Shown here: positions 28,235-35,844 of the stretch, in pieces
How positions within the stretch are numbered: the first letter of the stretch is position 1
Layout: each line of letters begins with the position of its first letter
Assembly (NCBI RefSeq): GCF_000769115.1
Contig: NZ_JQZV01000003.1
Coordinates: 286,840 to 350,839, forward strand
Source: Porphyromonas canoris
Lineage (GTDB): Bacteria; Bacteroidota; Bacteroidia; Bacteroidales; Porphyromonadaceae
Length of the DNA stretch: 64,000 bases
Reading direction: 5' to 3'
Made by a program: the position numbers and the translations under genes
Notes under the pieces: model-generated
What the model saw: the letters and a program-made list of their open reading frames with translations, nothing else
Databases searched by the model: none
What the model was told of the DNA's origin: nothing

Positions 28235-28240
28235 GACTTG
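28021..28240 (+). repeat. 22-bp repeat array inside the 5' end of tolC (10 units)
   Basis: Units begin at 28021, 28043, 28065, 28087, 28109, 28131, 28153, 28175, 28197 and 28219, exactly 22 nt apart. The central ones are close to GCACTAAAGGTTTCTTG, and the outer ones are degenerate. The array covers codons 1-71 of tolC and includes its ATG. At 28043 and 28109 the units have GCAATAAA instead of GCACTAAA. Those are the recognisable units in the phase where the usual sequence would give an in-frame TAG; the third unit in that phase (28175) is too diverged to carry it. Confidence 0.9.
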
Positions 28241-28252
28241 TGCTTAAAATCT

Positions 28253-29356
28253 TTATTTCTTATTGCCTCTTATGATCTCATTTTCGGTCAGACCGGAAAG
28301 GACTTCCACTTTGAGTCCGTCCGATATTCCGAGCTGAACTTCTTTCTTTTCAAAGTCTTCTTCTTTGCTACCCCCTTTGGAGACGTAGACAAAGCTTTTG
28401 TCGCCTTCGTAGTAAACGCATTTTTCCGGGATGGTCATCACGTTTTCTTTCCTTTCCAAAATGATTTCGGCATTGCTGCTGAAACCGGCACGTATGCCTG
28501 TCAGGTCTGTTTTGTCCAGAGCAGCTTTTACTTCAAACATTACAGAGCCGGATGTCTGCACACCTTTGGGAGATACATACTCTACTGTCGCAGGGAATGT
28601 CTTCTTCGGCATTGCTCCTATTCTGATGGTAACATCGGCGCCCACCTTGATCTTTGCCACATCGCTTTCGTTCACATTACCTATGAAGAGAAGATCTTTG
28701 AGGTCTGCAATGCTTACGATGGTGGTACCTTCGTTGAAGTTGTTGGACTGTATGACGCTCTGACCGATCTTTACGGGTTGTTCCAAGATAAGACCCGAAA
28801 CGGTGGCGCGTACAAGGGTGTTGTTGGAGCTTTTGGTGGATGCACTGGATCCTTTGCTTACCAGTTCGAGAGTCTCTTTGGCAGAGTTGTAGTCGATGGT
28901 TGCACGATCAAAAGCAGCTTTGCTCTCTTGGAATCGTTCTGTGGCAAGTACTTTTTGCTCGTAAAGAGATTTGTCTCTCTCGTAAACTTCTCTTACCTGA
29001 TTCAGCTGTATAAGCGCTGTTTCGACTCTTGCCTGTGCATTTTGTACGGTGGCAATATCGGGGACCATCGCAATGCGGGCCACAAGCTCTCCGGCTTGTA
29101 CCATCTCTCCGGGTTGCTTCAAAAGCTCGGCAACTATACCGGTCATTTGAGGTTTGATGAGGACAAGATCTCGTGGCTCGATACTTCCTGTAAGGATCGT
29201 GTTCAGCTCCACAGTGTCATTGGTGGTTGGGTTTAGGGTTTCGTAGGCAACAGTCTTGTTCCCGGTTTTGGAAATAATGGTTCCTACAACAGAGATGACT
29301 ACTAAGGCAATCACAACGCCCAGTATCACTTTTAATACTCTTTTTTTCTTGCTCAT
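28253..29356 (-). CDS. Periplasmic adaptor (membrane fusion) protein, MacA/HlyD-like
   Basis: A 367-aa adaptor that bridges an inner-membrane ABC pump to an outer-membrane TolC-type channel. It has one N-terminal membrane anchor (VLKVILGVVIALVVISVVG, about residues 8-26) and lipoyl-like halves (LIKPQMTGIVAELLKQPGEMVQAGELVARI, about 65-95, and VRATVSGLILEQPVKIGQSV). An alpha-hairpin coiled coil (about 105-165) and a beta-barrel plus membrane-proximal domain complete it. It is placed between the second permease gene (56 nt upstream) and tolC (18 nt downstream). Confidence 0.92.
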   Translation of the reverse strand: MSKKKRVLKVILGVVIALVVISVVGTIISKTGNKTVAYETLNPTTNDTVELNTILTGSIEPRDLVLIKPQMTGIVAELLKQPGEMVQAGELVARIAMVPDIATVQNAQARVETALIQLNQVREVYERDKSLYEQKVLATERFQESKAAFDRATIDYNSAKETLELVSKGSSASTKSSNNTLVRATVSGLILEQPVKIGQSVIQSNNFNEGTTIVSIADLKDLLFIGNVNESDVAKIKVGADVTIRIGAMPKKTFPATVEYVSPKGVQTSGSVMFEVKAALDKTDLTGIRAGFSSNAEIILERKENVMTIPEKCVYYEGDKSFVYVSKGGSKEEDFEKKEVQLGISDGLKVEVLSGLTENEIIRGNKK

Positions 29357-29412
29357 GATGGTTTATGTTTTTGTGTTTAATGTATTCGGATTATAATAGT
29401 ATGTGATTTGTT

Positions 29413-30684
29413 TTATTCATCTCTTATTGCATCTATGGCTTTCACCTCAAGGGCTTTGTAAACCGGAAGAAGACCGGCAAGAATACCGGAGACCAAGACA
29501 ATAAGTATTGAAATGATCAGGATATGAAGCTGAGGATAAGGCGAGACGATAAACTCTCTGATACCGTTTATATTTTCTACCACACTTCCGATGCCGAGAG
29601 CTACAAGCAGACCAAGGAATAAGCCGGTAAAGCCTGCAAGAGAGATGATAAAAACAGATTCCAAGATAAACTGCTCGAATATATCTCTCGGCTTGGCTCC
29701 CAAAGCTCGGCGCACTCCTATCTCTCTCTGTCTTTCTCTTACCGTTACCAAAAGAATGTTGGAAACACTGATGATACCGGTAATGAGAGTTCCCATCCCT
29801 ATAAGCCAGACTAAGATCTTTATGCCTCCCGTAATCATGCCGAAGAGACCAAAGATGATTCTCATCCCGGCAGAGATAAGCACATCTTTATCTTCCGGAT
29901 GGATGTGGTACTTTCTTGAGAAATAAGAGAAAAGCTCCTCTTTTACTTCCTCTTCCGAAATATCCTGTTTGGGCGTTCCCAATAAAAGAACATTTGCTTC
30001 GGGGTTATCATTTGCCACGAATGGAAGGGGAATATAAGCAGAGTATGCCGAATTAGGGCCGAAAACCTGCATGTTCGCTTCCCCTGTTACTCCAATCACC
30101 CGGAAAGACATTCCTGAAACAAAAATGTGTTTGCCTAAAGCATCTTCCGGAGAGTCGAAGAGAGATTTTAAGACATTCATTCCAATGACGCAGACATTCT
30201 TCTTATCCACGATGTCTCTATCCGATAGAAGCCTGCCCGCAATCAATGCCGGGCGGTTTTGTTCCAAGTATCCTGTTGAGACACCCATCATATAGCCTCT
30301 GCCTTTCTTTTGAGTAGAGTTTATCGTACTCATCCAGCCTCCGTTCTGATTTTCCCAGATCATGGAGCAGACCACGTTGCTTAGTGTCTTGCTCTGTTTT
30401 TTGATTTGCAAATAATCATCATAGGTTGTCTCCAGCCTTCTATTGTTTTTATATCCTTGATAGGGGCGAGTGGTGGTGGAGAGCATATAAGCTGTGAGGT
30501 TGCTCGAAACGGACTCTATCTGTCTGTTCATCCCATTCTCCATCCCGATACCTATGCTTAGCAGTACTGTAAAGATGAACATCCCGAAGAAGACACCCAT
30601 GGAAGTCATTACACTTCTACGCTTATTGGTGCGTATGGTGTACCATATTTCGGTCTGTCTTTCTTTGTCTAAAAAGTGTATCAT
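29413..30684 (-). CDS. ABC transporter permease, MacB-like (first copy next to adaptor)
   Basis: A 423-aa permease of the MacB/FtsX type. One N-terminal helix (about 25-45, SMGVFFGMFIFTVLLSIGIGM) precedes a large periplasmic MacB_PCD domain (about 50-270). Three C-terminal helices follow, with the conserved coupling segment VTVRERQREIGVRRALGAKPRDIFEQF (about 320-346). It lacks its own ATPase domain and must use the separate ATPase gene of the operon. The sister gene at 30712-31998 is a paralogue, so the transporter is probably a heterodimer. Confidence 0.92.
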   Translation of the reverse strand: MIHFLDKERQTEIWYTIRTNKRRSVMTSMGVFFGMFIFTVLLSIGIGMENGMNRQIESVSSNLTAYMLSTTTRPYQGYKNNRRLETTYDDYLQIKKQSKTLSNVVCSMIWENQNGGWMSTINSTQKKGRGYMMGVSTGYLEQNRPALIAGRLLSDRDIVDKKNVCVIGMNVLKSLFDSPEDALGKHIFVSGMSFRVIGVTGEANMQVFGPNSAYSAYIPLPFVANDNPEANVLLLGTPKQDISEEEVKEELFSYFSRKYHIHPEDKDVLISAGMRIIFGLFGMITGGIKILVWLIGMGTLITGIISVSNILLVTVRERQREIGVRRALGAKPRDIFEQFILESVFIISLAGFTGLFLGLLVALGIGSVVENINGIREFIVSPYPQLHILIISILIVLVSGILAGLLPVYKALEVKAIDAIRDE

Positions 30685-30711
30685 AATTGTATATCTTTAT
30701 ATCTCACACCA

Positions 30712-31998
30712 TTATTTCAAATCCCTCATCGCCACAATAGCAGGTATCCTGATAGCTTTCCTTGCAGGAGCATATCCGGCAACAATGCCGGCAATGATAA
30801 GAACGATGAGAGCCCCAAATGCTATTTGCAGATCCACTTGAGGATCGGAAAATATGTACATTGCCATATCATTATTGTCGTTGGGAATCATTTGTTTACC
30901 CCAACCATTTTGCTCAAAAAGATCTCCGATAAAATCTAATAACCCAACTCCTGCAAGGAGCCCGATCATTCCCGAAAAGACAGAGAGTATAATAGACTCT
31001 CCCAAGACAAGTGCCAATATATTGTAAGGTTTTGCTCCGAGTGCTTTTCGAATTCCAATCTCTTTGAAACGCTCCTGTACGGTTACCTGCATAATATTGG
31101 ATACCCCTACAACTCCTATTGTCAGCGTACCTATACCTATAACCCAAAGCAACATTTGAATACCTGAAAAGACTTTCTGTATTGTTTTGGCGTTTTGAGA
31201 CGGATTGTCTATAAACATGGCTCCGTAATCGTCAGGGGATGCTTTTACAATCCTACAAATCTGAGATCGAAACTCATCCTCGTAGTCTGCCAACTTTTCT
31301 GATGATATGTGGGGATGTGGATAAGCCATAAGGGTTGAGAAAGAGAGGACATTGTTCGGATACGTATTGGCATAAGTAGCAAAAGGGATCTTATGAGTTC
31401 CTCTGCTGTATGCATCTATGTCTTGTCTTACTCCGATAACCTTAAACATTATACCATTTATAAGAACAGAGCTGTTTAGACACTCTTCTTTATTGGAAAA
31501 GATTTTAAGAACATCTTTTTCGGATAAAAGAATCACCTTATGCCCCTCTTTCATTTCTTGAGGTGTGAACGTTCGCCCCATTACTATTGTTTCGGAGTTC
31601 TTTTCACGCTCTGCAACTGAAAGGGTTGTTATCTTCGCATCGCAAACACCATAGGTTGTACTTATTCTTGTAAAGTTATCTTGCACCGGTTCTATGGCAT
31701 AGAAAATATTTTTATTCATCTCTCTCAGGAGATCCAGTTGTGCCGGTTTGAGAGAAAGAGACCTGCCTGCCTGATAACCGGCATAAGGCTCTTCCGTACT
31801 CCATAGATAGACTTTGACATTTGCTTCAAGCTGTCCTAACTCTCCCGCTGTTTTGCGAATTCCATTTTCAACTCCTTTTCCGGAACCCAAGAGAAGAATC
31901 AATATGATGATTCCCCAAGCAATAGAGAATGCGGTAAGAGCACTTCTTAGCTTATTGTTCCGTAGAGAGTGGAATAACTCTTGAAAGAAAGAGATCAT
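30712..31998 (-). CDS. ABC transporter permease, MacB-like (second copy)
   Basis: A 428-aa permease with the same plan as the downstream gene: N-terminal helix with SALTAFSIAWGIIILILLLGSGKG, periplasmic MacB_PCD domain, and three C-terminal helices including VTVQERFKEIGIRKALGAKPYNILALVL (about 310-337). It starts 18 nt after the ATPase gene and is followed by the first-described permease after 27 nt. Two different permeases with one ATPase is a common arrangement in Bacteroidetes for export of lipophilic compounds or peptides; the substrate is not predictable here. Confidence 0.92.
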   Translation of the reverse strand: MISFFQELFHSLRNNKLRSALTAFSIAWGIIILILLLGSGKGVENGIRKTAGELGQLEANVKVYLWSTEEPYAGYQAGRSLSLKPAQLDLLREMNKNIFYAIEPVQDNFTRISTTYGVCDAKITTLSVAEREKNSETIVMGRTFTPQEMKEGHKVILLSEKDVLKIFSNKEECLNSSVLINGIMFKVIGVRQDIDAYSRGTHKIPFATYANTYPNNVLSFSTLMAYPHPHISSEKLADYEDEFRSQICRIVKASPDDYGAMFIDNPSQNAKTIQKVFSGIQMLLWVIGIGTLTIGVVGVSNIMQVTVQERFKEIGIRKALGAKPYNILALVLGESIILSVFSGMIGLLAGVGLLDFIGDLFEQNGWGKQMIPNDNNDMAMYIFSDPQVDLQIAFGALIVLIIAGIVAGYAPARKAIRIPAIVAMRDLK

Positions 31999-32016
31999 AT
32001 CTTGTATTGTTTAAGA

Positions 32017-32676
32017 TTAGATGATAAGCCCGTCACGTATATATATGGTACGTTGGGTTTCTTCTGCCACGCTTCGTTCGTGCGTTACAATGATCATGGT
32101 CATATTTTCCGAAGCATTGATCTCTTTCAGTAAGTTGATCACCTCTGTGGTCGTAGTGCTATCCAATGCACCTGTCGGCTCATCCGCTAAGATGACAGAT
32201 GGTTTGGAGATCAAAGCTCTTGCAATAGCTACACGTTGCTTCTGTCCTCCGGACATTTCATTCGGTTTGTGATGACTCCAGTCCAGCAAGCCTACTTTAT
32301 CCAAGTATTCGTGTGCTCTTTTTATTCTTTCTTTTCGCCCGATTCCTTGATAAAACAGAGGCAGTGCAACATTTTCCGCAGCAGTCTTAAACGGAATGAG
32401 ATTAAAACTCTGAAATACAAATCCTACATCTTTCCCTCGTATGGCTGCAGCTTCTTTTTCGGATAAGTTTTGGATAAGTTTTCCATTGAGTCTGTAATAT
32501 CCCTCATCGTAAGTGTCCAGGATACCGAGTATATTCAGCAATGTACTTTTGCCTGAACCGCTCGCGCCCATTATGGCAACCATCTCTCCTTTTTCCACTT
32601 CAAGGCTGACACCTTTAAGTACATGTAGTGGTTGAACTCCCGGATAGGTTTTGTGTAGATCTTTTATCTGTATCAT
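32017..32676 (-). CDS. ABC transporter ATP-binding protein, MacB/LolD-like
   Basis: A 219-aa ATPase driving the efflux complex. The Walker A is GASGSGKST, the Q-loop is VFQSFNLIPFK, the signature is MSGGQKQRVAIARAL, the Walker B is VILADEPTGALD, and the H-switch is in TMIIVTHER. The reading frame is open to an ATG at 32730, but the -7 box TACCTTTG at 32695-32702 would place the transcript start at about 32691. The ATG at 32676 (MIQIKDLHKTYPG) is therefore preferred, and it also fits family N-termini. It is first in the operon ATPase-permease-permease-adaptor-TolC. Confidence 0.93.
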   Translation of the reverse strand: MIQIKDLHKTYPGVQPLHVLKGVSLEVEKGEMVAIMGASGSGKSTLLNILGILDTYDEGYYRLNGKLIQNLSEKEAAAIRGKDVGFVFQSFNLIPFKTAAENVALPLFYQGIGRKERIKRAHEYLDKVGLLDWSHHKPNEMSGGQKQRVAIARALISKPSVILADEPTGALDSTTTTEVINLLKEINASENMTMIIVTHERSVAEETQRTIYIRDGLII

Positions 32677-32694
32677 GATGTTTGGTATTTGATG

Positions 32695-32702
32695 CAAAGG
32701 TA
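32695..32702 (-). promoter_or_regulatory. -7 box for the ABC efflux operon
   Basis: The minus strand reads TACCTTTG. The predicted start is about 15 nt before the ATG at 32676. It faces the S24-regulator promoter 150 bp away. Confidence 0.6.
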
Positions 32703-32746
32703 TAATATCATAATGAATTATGCAATACATAGTACGGATATATTTT

Positions 32747-32762
32747 TATTACATTAGTAATA
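32747..32762. promoter_or_regulatory. Dyad between efflux operon and S24 regulator (candidate operator)
   Basis: TATTAC-ATTA-GTAATA is a perfect 6-bp inverted repeat in the 143-bp space between the two divergent -7 boxes. Its placement suits a repressor or activator site. The region is AT-rich, so chance is possible. Confidence 0.35.
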
Positions 32763-32844
32763 CTTTGTACTCTTATTAGTTTAGATATTAAAACCTAAAA
32801 GAATGTAATAGCTTTGATTGATAATACTTTATAGAATAAATAGC

Positions 32845-32852
32845 TATATTTG
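32845..32852 (+). promoter_or_regulatory. -7 box for the S24-type regulator gene
   Basis: TATATTTG fits TAnnTTTG. It overlaps the possible TTG start at 32850, which therefore cannot be the real start. The next usable start is GTG 32889. Confidence 0.55.
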
Positions 32853-32888
32853 TCTTGCTCAATAGAGCAGAGAAAAAATTTTTTAATA

Positions 32889-33956
32889 GTGGAACAAAAA
32901 GTGCTTAATTCTATCCCCGAACATATCCTACAACGAAAAGAGCGTATGCGGGCCTGCCTTACTTACCTTAAAGAAGAAGGGAAAGTTCCCAGCCTTAGGG
33001 AGTTGGCAGACAGGCTTTCTCTGCCTCCAGGTAGTGTGCGCTCAGCTTTTCACGACTCTTCTCGCTTTCTTAGTGAAAAGTTTATAGACTCTTTTTTGAG
33101 CGTTTTTCCAGGTACATTCTCTAAGGCATGGGTTATGGAAGGAGTGGGAGAGATGCTTTTGGCACAAACGCCACAGCCTTACACCGCAAAATCTTCTAAG
33201 GAAGGAGCCACACGTAGTGAGCGTTTTACCTACATTATGAAGCAGGAAGGGGAGAATTATCAAACATTAGCTCAAAAACTTTCAGGTATTTCTCAAACAA
33301 CGCTTTATCGTATCTCAAAAAGGCAGAGTATCCCACACGAAAAGACCTGCGACAAGCTTCTGGAGGCTTATCCATACTATAGCAGACTATGGCTGCTGCA
33401 TGGCAGCGGACCTATCTATAACGCTCAGTGGAATGATGCTATCCCTAACATCGACGACTCTAAACGAGAATACCTGAGGAGCAATGCCACTTTCTATGAC
33501 AATGTACATCAGATGTATGTCCCTTTTGTCCCTATTCACGCCTATGCCGGAAAACTCAATTCGTATGAAGACGAAGTTTTTTTGGAAAGTTTGGAGCATA
33601 AACCTGTATTGGCGGATCAGAAGTATTTTGGGCATTATCTCTTATTTGAGGTCAAGGGCGACTCTATGACGGATGGATCTATGAACTCCATCCTCGATAA
33701 AGATATTTTACTTTGCCGAAGCATCAAACCGGAATATTGGCTATCGAAGCTGCACACGCATCATTGGCCCTACTTTCTTTTTGTAACTGTTTCAGAGGGA
33801 TTGGTACTTAAATCTATTAAAGAACAAAACATAGATAAAGGATACTTTGTACTCTCATCTCTCAATCCGATGTTTGAAGACATCAAGATAGAGATGAATG
33901 ACATCAGAGAGATCTATAACGTGGTACAGCTTGTGTCCCGAAAGTTCAAGCGTTAG
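32889..33956 (+). CDS. S24/LexA-like transcriptional regulator with tandem helix-turn-helix domains
   Basis: About 355 aa from a GTG start. An upstream TTG at 32850 lies inside the promoter box, and an ATG at 32946 is a second choice. Two similar N-terminal DNA-binding units are seen. One has VPSLRELADRLSLPPGSVRSAF followed by a VFPGTFSKAWVMEGVGEML-type end. The other has NYQTLAQKLSGISQTTLYRIS followed by AYPYYSRLWLLHGSGPIY. The C-terminal third is an S24 peptidase-like domain with the Ser in EVKGDSMTDGSM and a Lys in LVLKSIKEQ, the usual Ser-Lys dyad. It is divergent from the ABC efflux operon and may regulate it. Confidence 0.8.
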   Translation: MEQKVLNSIPEHILQRKERMRACLTYLKEEGKVPSLRELADRLSLPPGSVRSAFHDSSRFLSEKFIDSFLSVFPGTFSKAWVMEGVGEMLLAQTPQPYTAKSSKEGATRSERFTYIMKQEGENYQTLAQKLSGISQTTLYRISKRQSIPHEKTCDKLLEAYPYYSRLWLLHGSGPIYNAQWNDAIPNIDDSKREYLRSNATFYDNVHQMYVPFVPIHAYAGKLNSYEDEVFLESLEHKPVLADQKYFGHYLLFEVKGDSMTDGSMNSILDKDILLCRSIKPEYWLSKLHTHHWPYFLFVTVSEGLVLKSIKEQNIDKGYFVLSSLNPMFEDIKIEMNDIREIYNVVQLVSRKFKR

Positions 33957-33976
33957 GCTCTACTCTCCAAAAGAAG

Positions 33977-34006
33977 AAAAGTCATCTCTTACGGGATGAC
34001 TTTTTT
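33977..34006 (+). terminator. Terminator after the S24-type regulator
   Basis: AAAAGTCATC pairs with GATGACTTTT (33977-33986 with 33995-34004) and is followed by Ts to 34006. It lies 20 nt past the stop codon. Confidence 0.82.
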
Positions 34007-34114
34007 GTAGAAGTAGGTTTTGAAAAAAGCTGCTGACCGGAATAAAAAAGGAAGAAAGATATACCTGCTTTTTTCTTAAATATCTCGGCTGCCACGTAAT
34101 TCTCTCAAAAAATG

Positions 34115-34122
34115 TATCTTTG
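34115..34122 (+). promoter_or_regulatory. -7 box for psd-pssA
   Basis: TATCTTTG matches TAnnTTTG. The leader is about 50 nt and contains a small AGTAGGA/TCCTGCT stem. Confidence 0.55.
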
Positions 34123-34176
34123 TATTTAGTAGGAAAAATCCTGCTGTACCACAATTAAGAGACGTAATATATCATC

Positions 34177-34860
34177 ATGAAGCTTAGACGCAATAAAAAA
34201 ATAAAACTGCATAGAGAAGGAGTTGGACTTCTTGCAGGCACGTTTGTTCTATTTTTCTTTGTTGTGGCATATCTGTATGCCTTTGTAGAGAATAAGCTGG
34301 CATTCTATATTGTTACTCCCATAGCTCTTATTTTATTTCTCTTGGAGGTCAACTTTTTTCGTTCTCCATTGAGAAAATATGGTCAGGATACAGCCAAAAA
34401 GATTGTAGCGCCTGCTGATGGTAAAATTGTTGCTGTGGAAGAAGTTTATGAACCTGAAGTATTGAAGTGCAACTGTATTCAGATATCGGTTTTTATGTCT
34501 GTATTTAACGTTCATGCCAACTGGTATCCGGTCGATGGTTTTGTCAGATTGGTCCGTCATCATCAAGGTAGATTTATGGCTGCTTATCTCCCTAAGAGCA
34601 GTGTTGAGAATGAGCGTTCTACGGTAGTGATAGAGACTGAATGCGGACGGATGATTCTTGCTCGGCAGATTGCAGGGGCGGTAGCCAAGAGAATCATAAC
34701 CTACGCCAAAGAGGGAGAGGAGTGCTATATAGACGAACACATGGGCTTTATTAAGTTTGGCTCTCGTGTGGATGTTTATGTCCCGTTGGACAGTACCGTA
34801 AAAGTGGAAATAGGACAAGTCGTAACGGGTAATCAGACTCTTTTGGCAGAGTTGTCTTAA
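34177..34860 (+). CDS. psd: Phosphatidylserine decarboxylase (short proenzyme type)
   Basis: Psd (227 aa) decarboxylates phosphatidylserine to phosphatidylethanolamine. It is a pyruvoyl enzyme made by self-cleavage; the cleavage site is the Gly-Ser in HMGFIKFGSRVDVYVPLD (about residues 188-205), the GS form seen in the short Bacteroidetes type. Two membrane segments lie near the N-terminus (about 15-55), and the catalytic region with VPADGKIVAVEEV-like sequence and FMSVFNVHANWYPVDG follows. The pssA gene starts 18 nt downstream, so the two steps from CDP-diacylglycerol to PE are co-expressed. Confidence 0.94.
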   Translation: MKLRRNKKIKLHREGVGLLAGTFVLFFFVVAYLYAFVENKLAFYIVTPIALILFLLEVNFFRSPLRKYGQDTAKKIVAPADGKIVAVEEVYEPEVLKCNCIQISVFMSVFNVHANWYPVDGFVRLVRHHQGRFMAAYLPKSSVENERSTVVIETECGRMILARQIAGAVAKRIITYAKEGEECYIDEHMGFIKFGSRVDVYVPLDSTVKVEIGQVVTGNQTLLAELS

Positions 34861-34878
34861 TATTCAATTGAAGAACCC

Positions 34879-35541
34879 ATGAAGAAACACATTCCGAATC
34901 TGCTTACACTCTGTAATGCTCTATGTGGAGCGATGGCGGTGGCTATGGCTGCTGCAGAACTTTTCCATTGTGCTGTCGGACTCATTGCCATTGCAGCCGT
35001 ATTGGATTTTCTGGATGGCTTCGCTGCCAGGATGCTAAAGGCCTTTTCTCCTATTGGAAAAGATCTCGACTCTCTTGCCGATCTTCTCTCTTTCGGAATA
35101 GCTCCTGCCTTTATGCTATTCATGGTATTACAACCGTATGTAGGGTGGACAGCATTGTCGGTTATGGTACTTGTTGTCGCTTCTGTTTACAGACTGGCAA
35201 AGTTCAATAACGATCCTCGCCAGACTTCTACTTTTATTGGACTTCCTACCCCTGCCAATGCGATGTTTTGGATTGGTATGGTTATGTTTTTGAAGAATAA
35301 CAGCCAGTGGCTTACATTAGGTTATATGCCATATTTGGTCATTGGTATAGCAGTATTGTTCAGCTACCTTTTGGTTTCTGAGATACCGATGCTGTCTCTA
35401 AAGAAAAGAAATGTCTGGATTTATGCCTTACTTGTCATATCTGTCGCTCTGATTTCTGTATTTGGTATGCTTGGATTCTCTCTGGCAATATTCTTGTACA
35501 TTCTTCTTTCGTTGGCACTATGTAAACACATATACGAATAA
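34879..35541 (+). CDS. pssA: CDP-diacylglycerol-serine O-phosphatidyltransferase
   Basis: A 220-aa integral membrane enzyme that makes phosphatidylserine, the substrate of Psd. The CDP-alcohol phosphotransferase motif is complete: D-G-x2-A-R-x8-G-x3-D-x3-D in DGFAARMLKAFSPIGKDLD and the following SLAD (about 49-71). The N-terminus MKKHIPNLLTLCNALCGAMA is the usual start of this family. About seven transmembrane helices are predicted. It follows psd by 18 nt and precedes a small DUF4834 gene by 10 nt. Confidence 0.94.
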   Translation: MKKHIPNLLTLCNALCGAMAVAMAAAELFHCAVGLIAIAAVLDFLDGFAARMLKAFSPIGKDLDSLADLLSFGIAPAFMLFMVLQPYVGWTALSVMVLVVASVYRLAKFNNDPRQTSTFIGLPTPANAMFWIGMVMFLKNNSQWLTLGYMPYLVIGIAVLFSYLLVSEIPMLSLKKRNVWIYALLVISVALISVFGMLGFSLAIFLYILLSLALCKHIYE

Positions 35542-35551
35542 GACAAAGATT

Positions 35552-35833
35552 ATGGAGATAATATTAGGCATATTCATAGCACTATGCTTGTACTACCTTG
35601 TAAGATATATCATAGAAAAGAAATATGGATCTATACAGGGATTTTTTATCAGCCGTCTGGCAAAACGATTTGCAGAGCAAGCTTTCAAATATTCTCAAGC
35701 CGGAGAGTCGCAGAAAAGAGAACGAAAGCAGCAGAATACAGAGACAAAGAAGCCGAAAGACTCCGTTTCTGTGATTCGGAATGCCGGTATGGACAAAAAA
35801 AATGCCGAGTATGCCGAATATGAAGAATTATAA
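35552..35833 (+). CDS. DUF4834-like small membrane protein
   Basis: A 93-aa protein beginning MEIILGIFIALCLYYLVRYI, a single N-terminal membrane helix, followed by a basic and then polar tail with many Lys and Glu. It resembles the Bacteroidetes DUF4834 proteins that often follow pssA. The reading frame is open upstream to an ATG at 35462, which overlaps pssA; the ATG at 35552 is chosen because the membrane helix starts there and it avoids a 27-residue overlap. No function is known. Confidence 0.7.
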   Translation: MEIILGIFIALCLYYLVRYIIEKKYGSIQGFFISRLAKRFAEQAFKYSQAGESQKRERKQQNTETKKPKDSVSVIRNAGMDKKNAEYAEYEEL

Positions 35834-35844
35834 AAGATATTGCC

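Noticed and set aside
28238..29236. 332-codon plus-strand frame over the adaptor gene
   Set aside because: It is antisense to a well-supported adaptor gene, with Phe/Cys-rich shadow composition.
32677..32730. N-terminal extension of the ABC ATPase from ATG 32730
   Set aside because: The -7 box lies within these codons, and the family N-terminus begins at the ATG at 32676.
32850..32852. TTG as start of the S24-type regulator
   Set aside because: It overlaps the end of the -7 box TATATTTG, so it would lie upstream of the transcript start.
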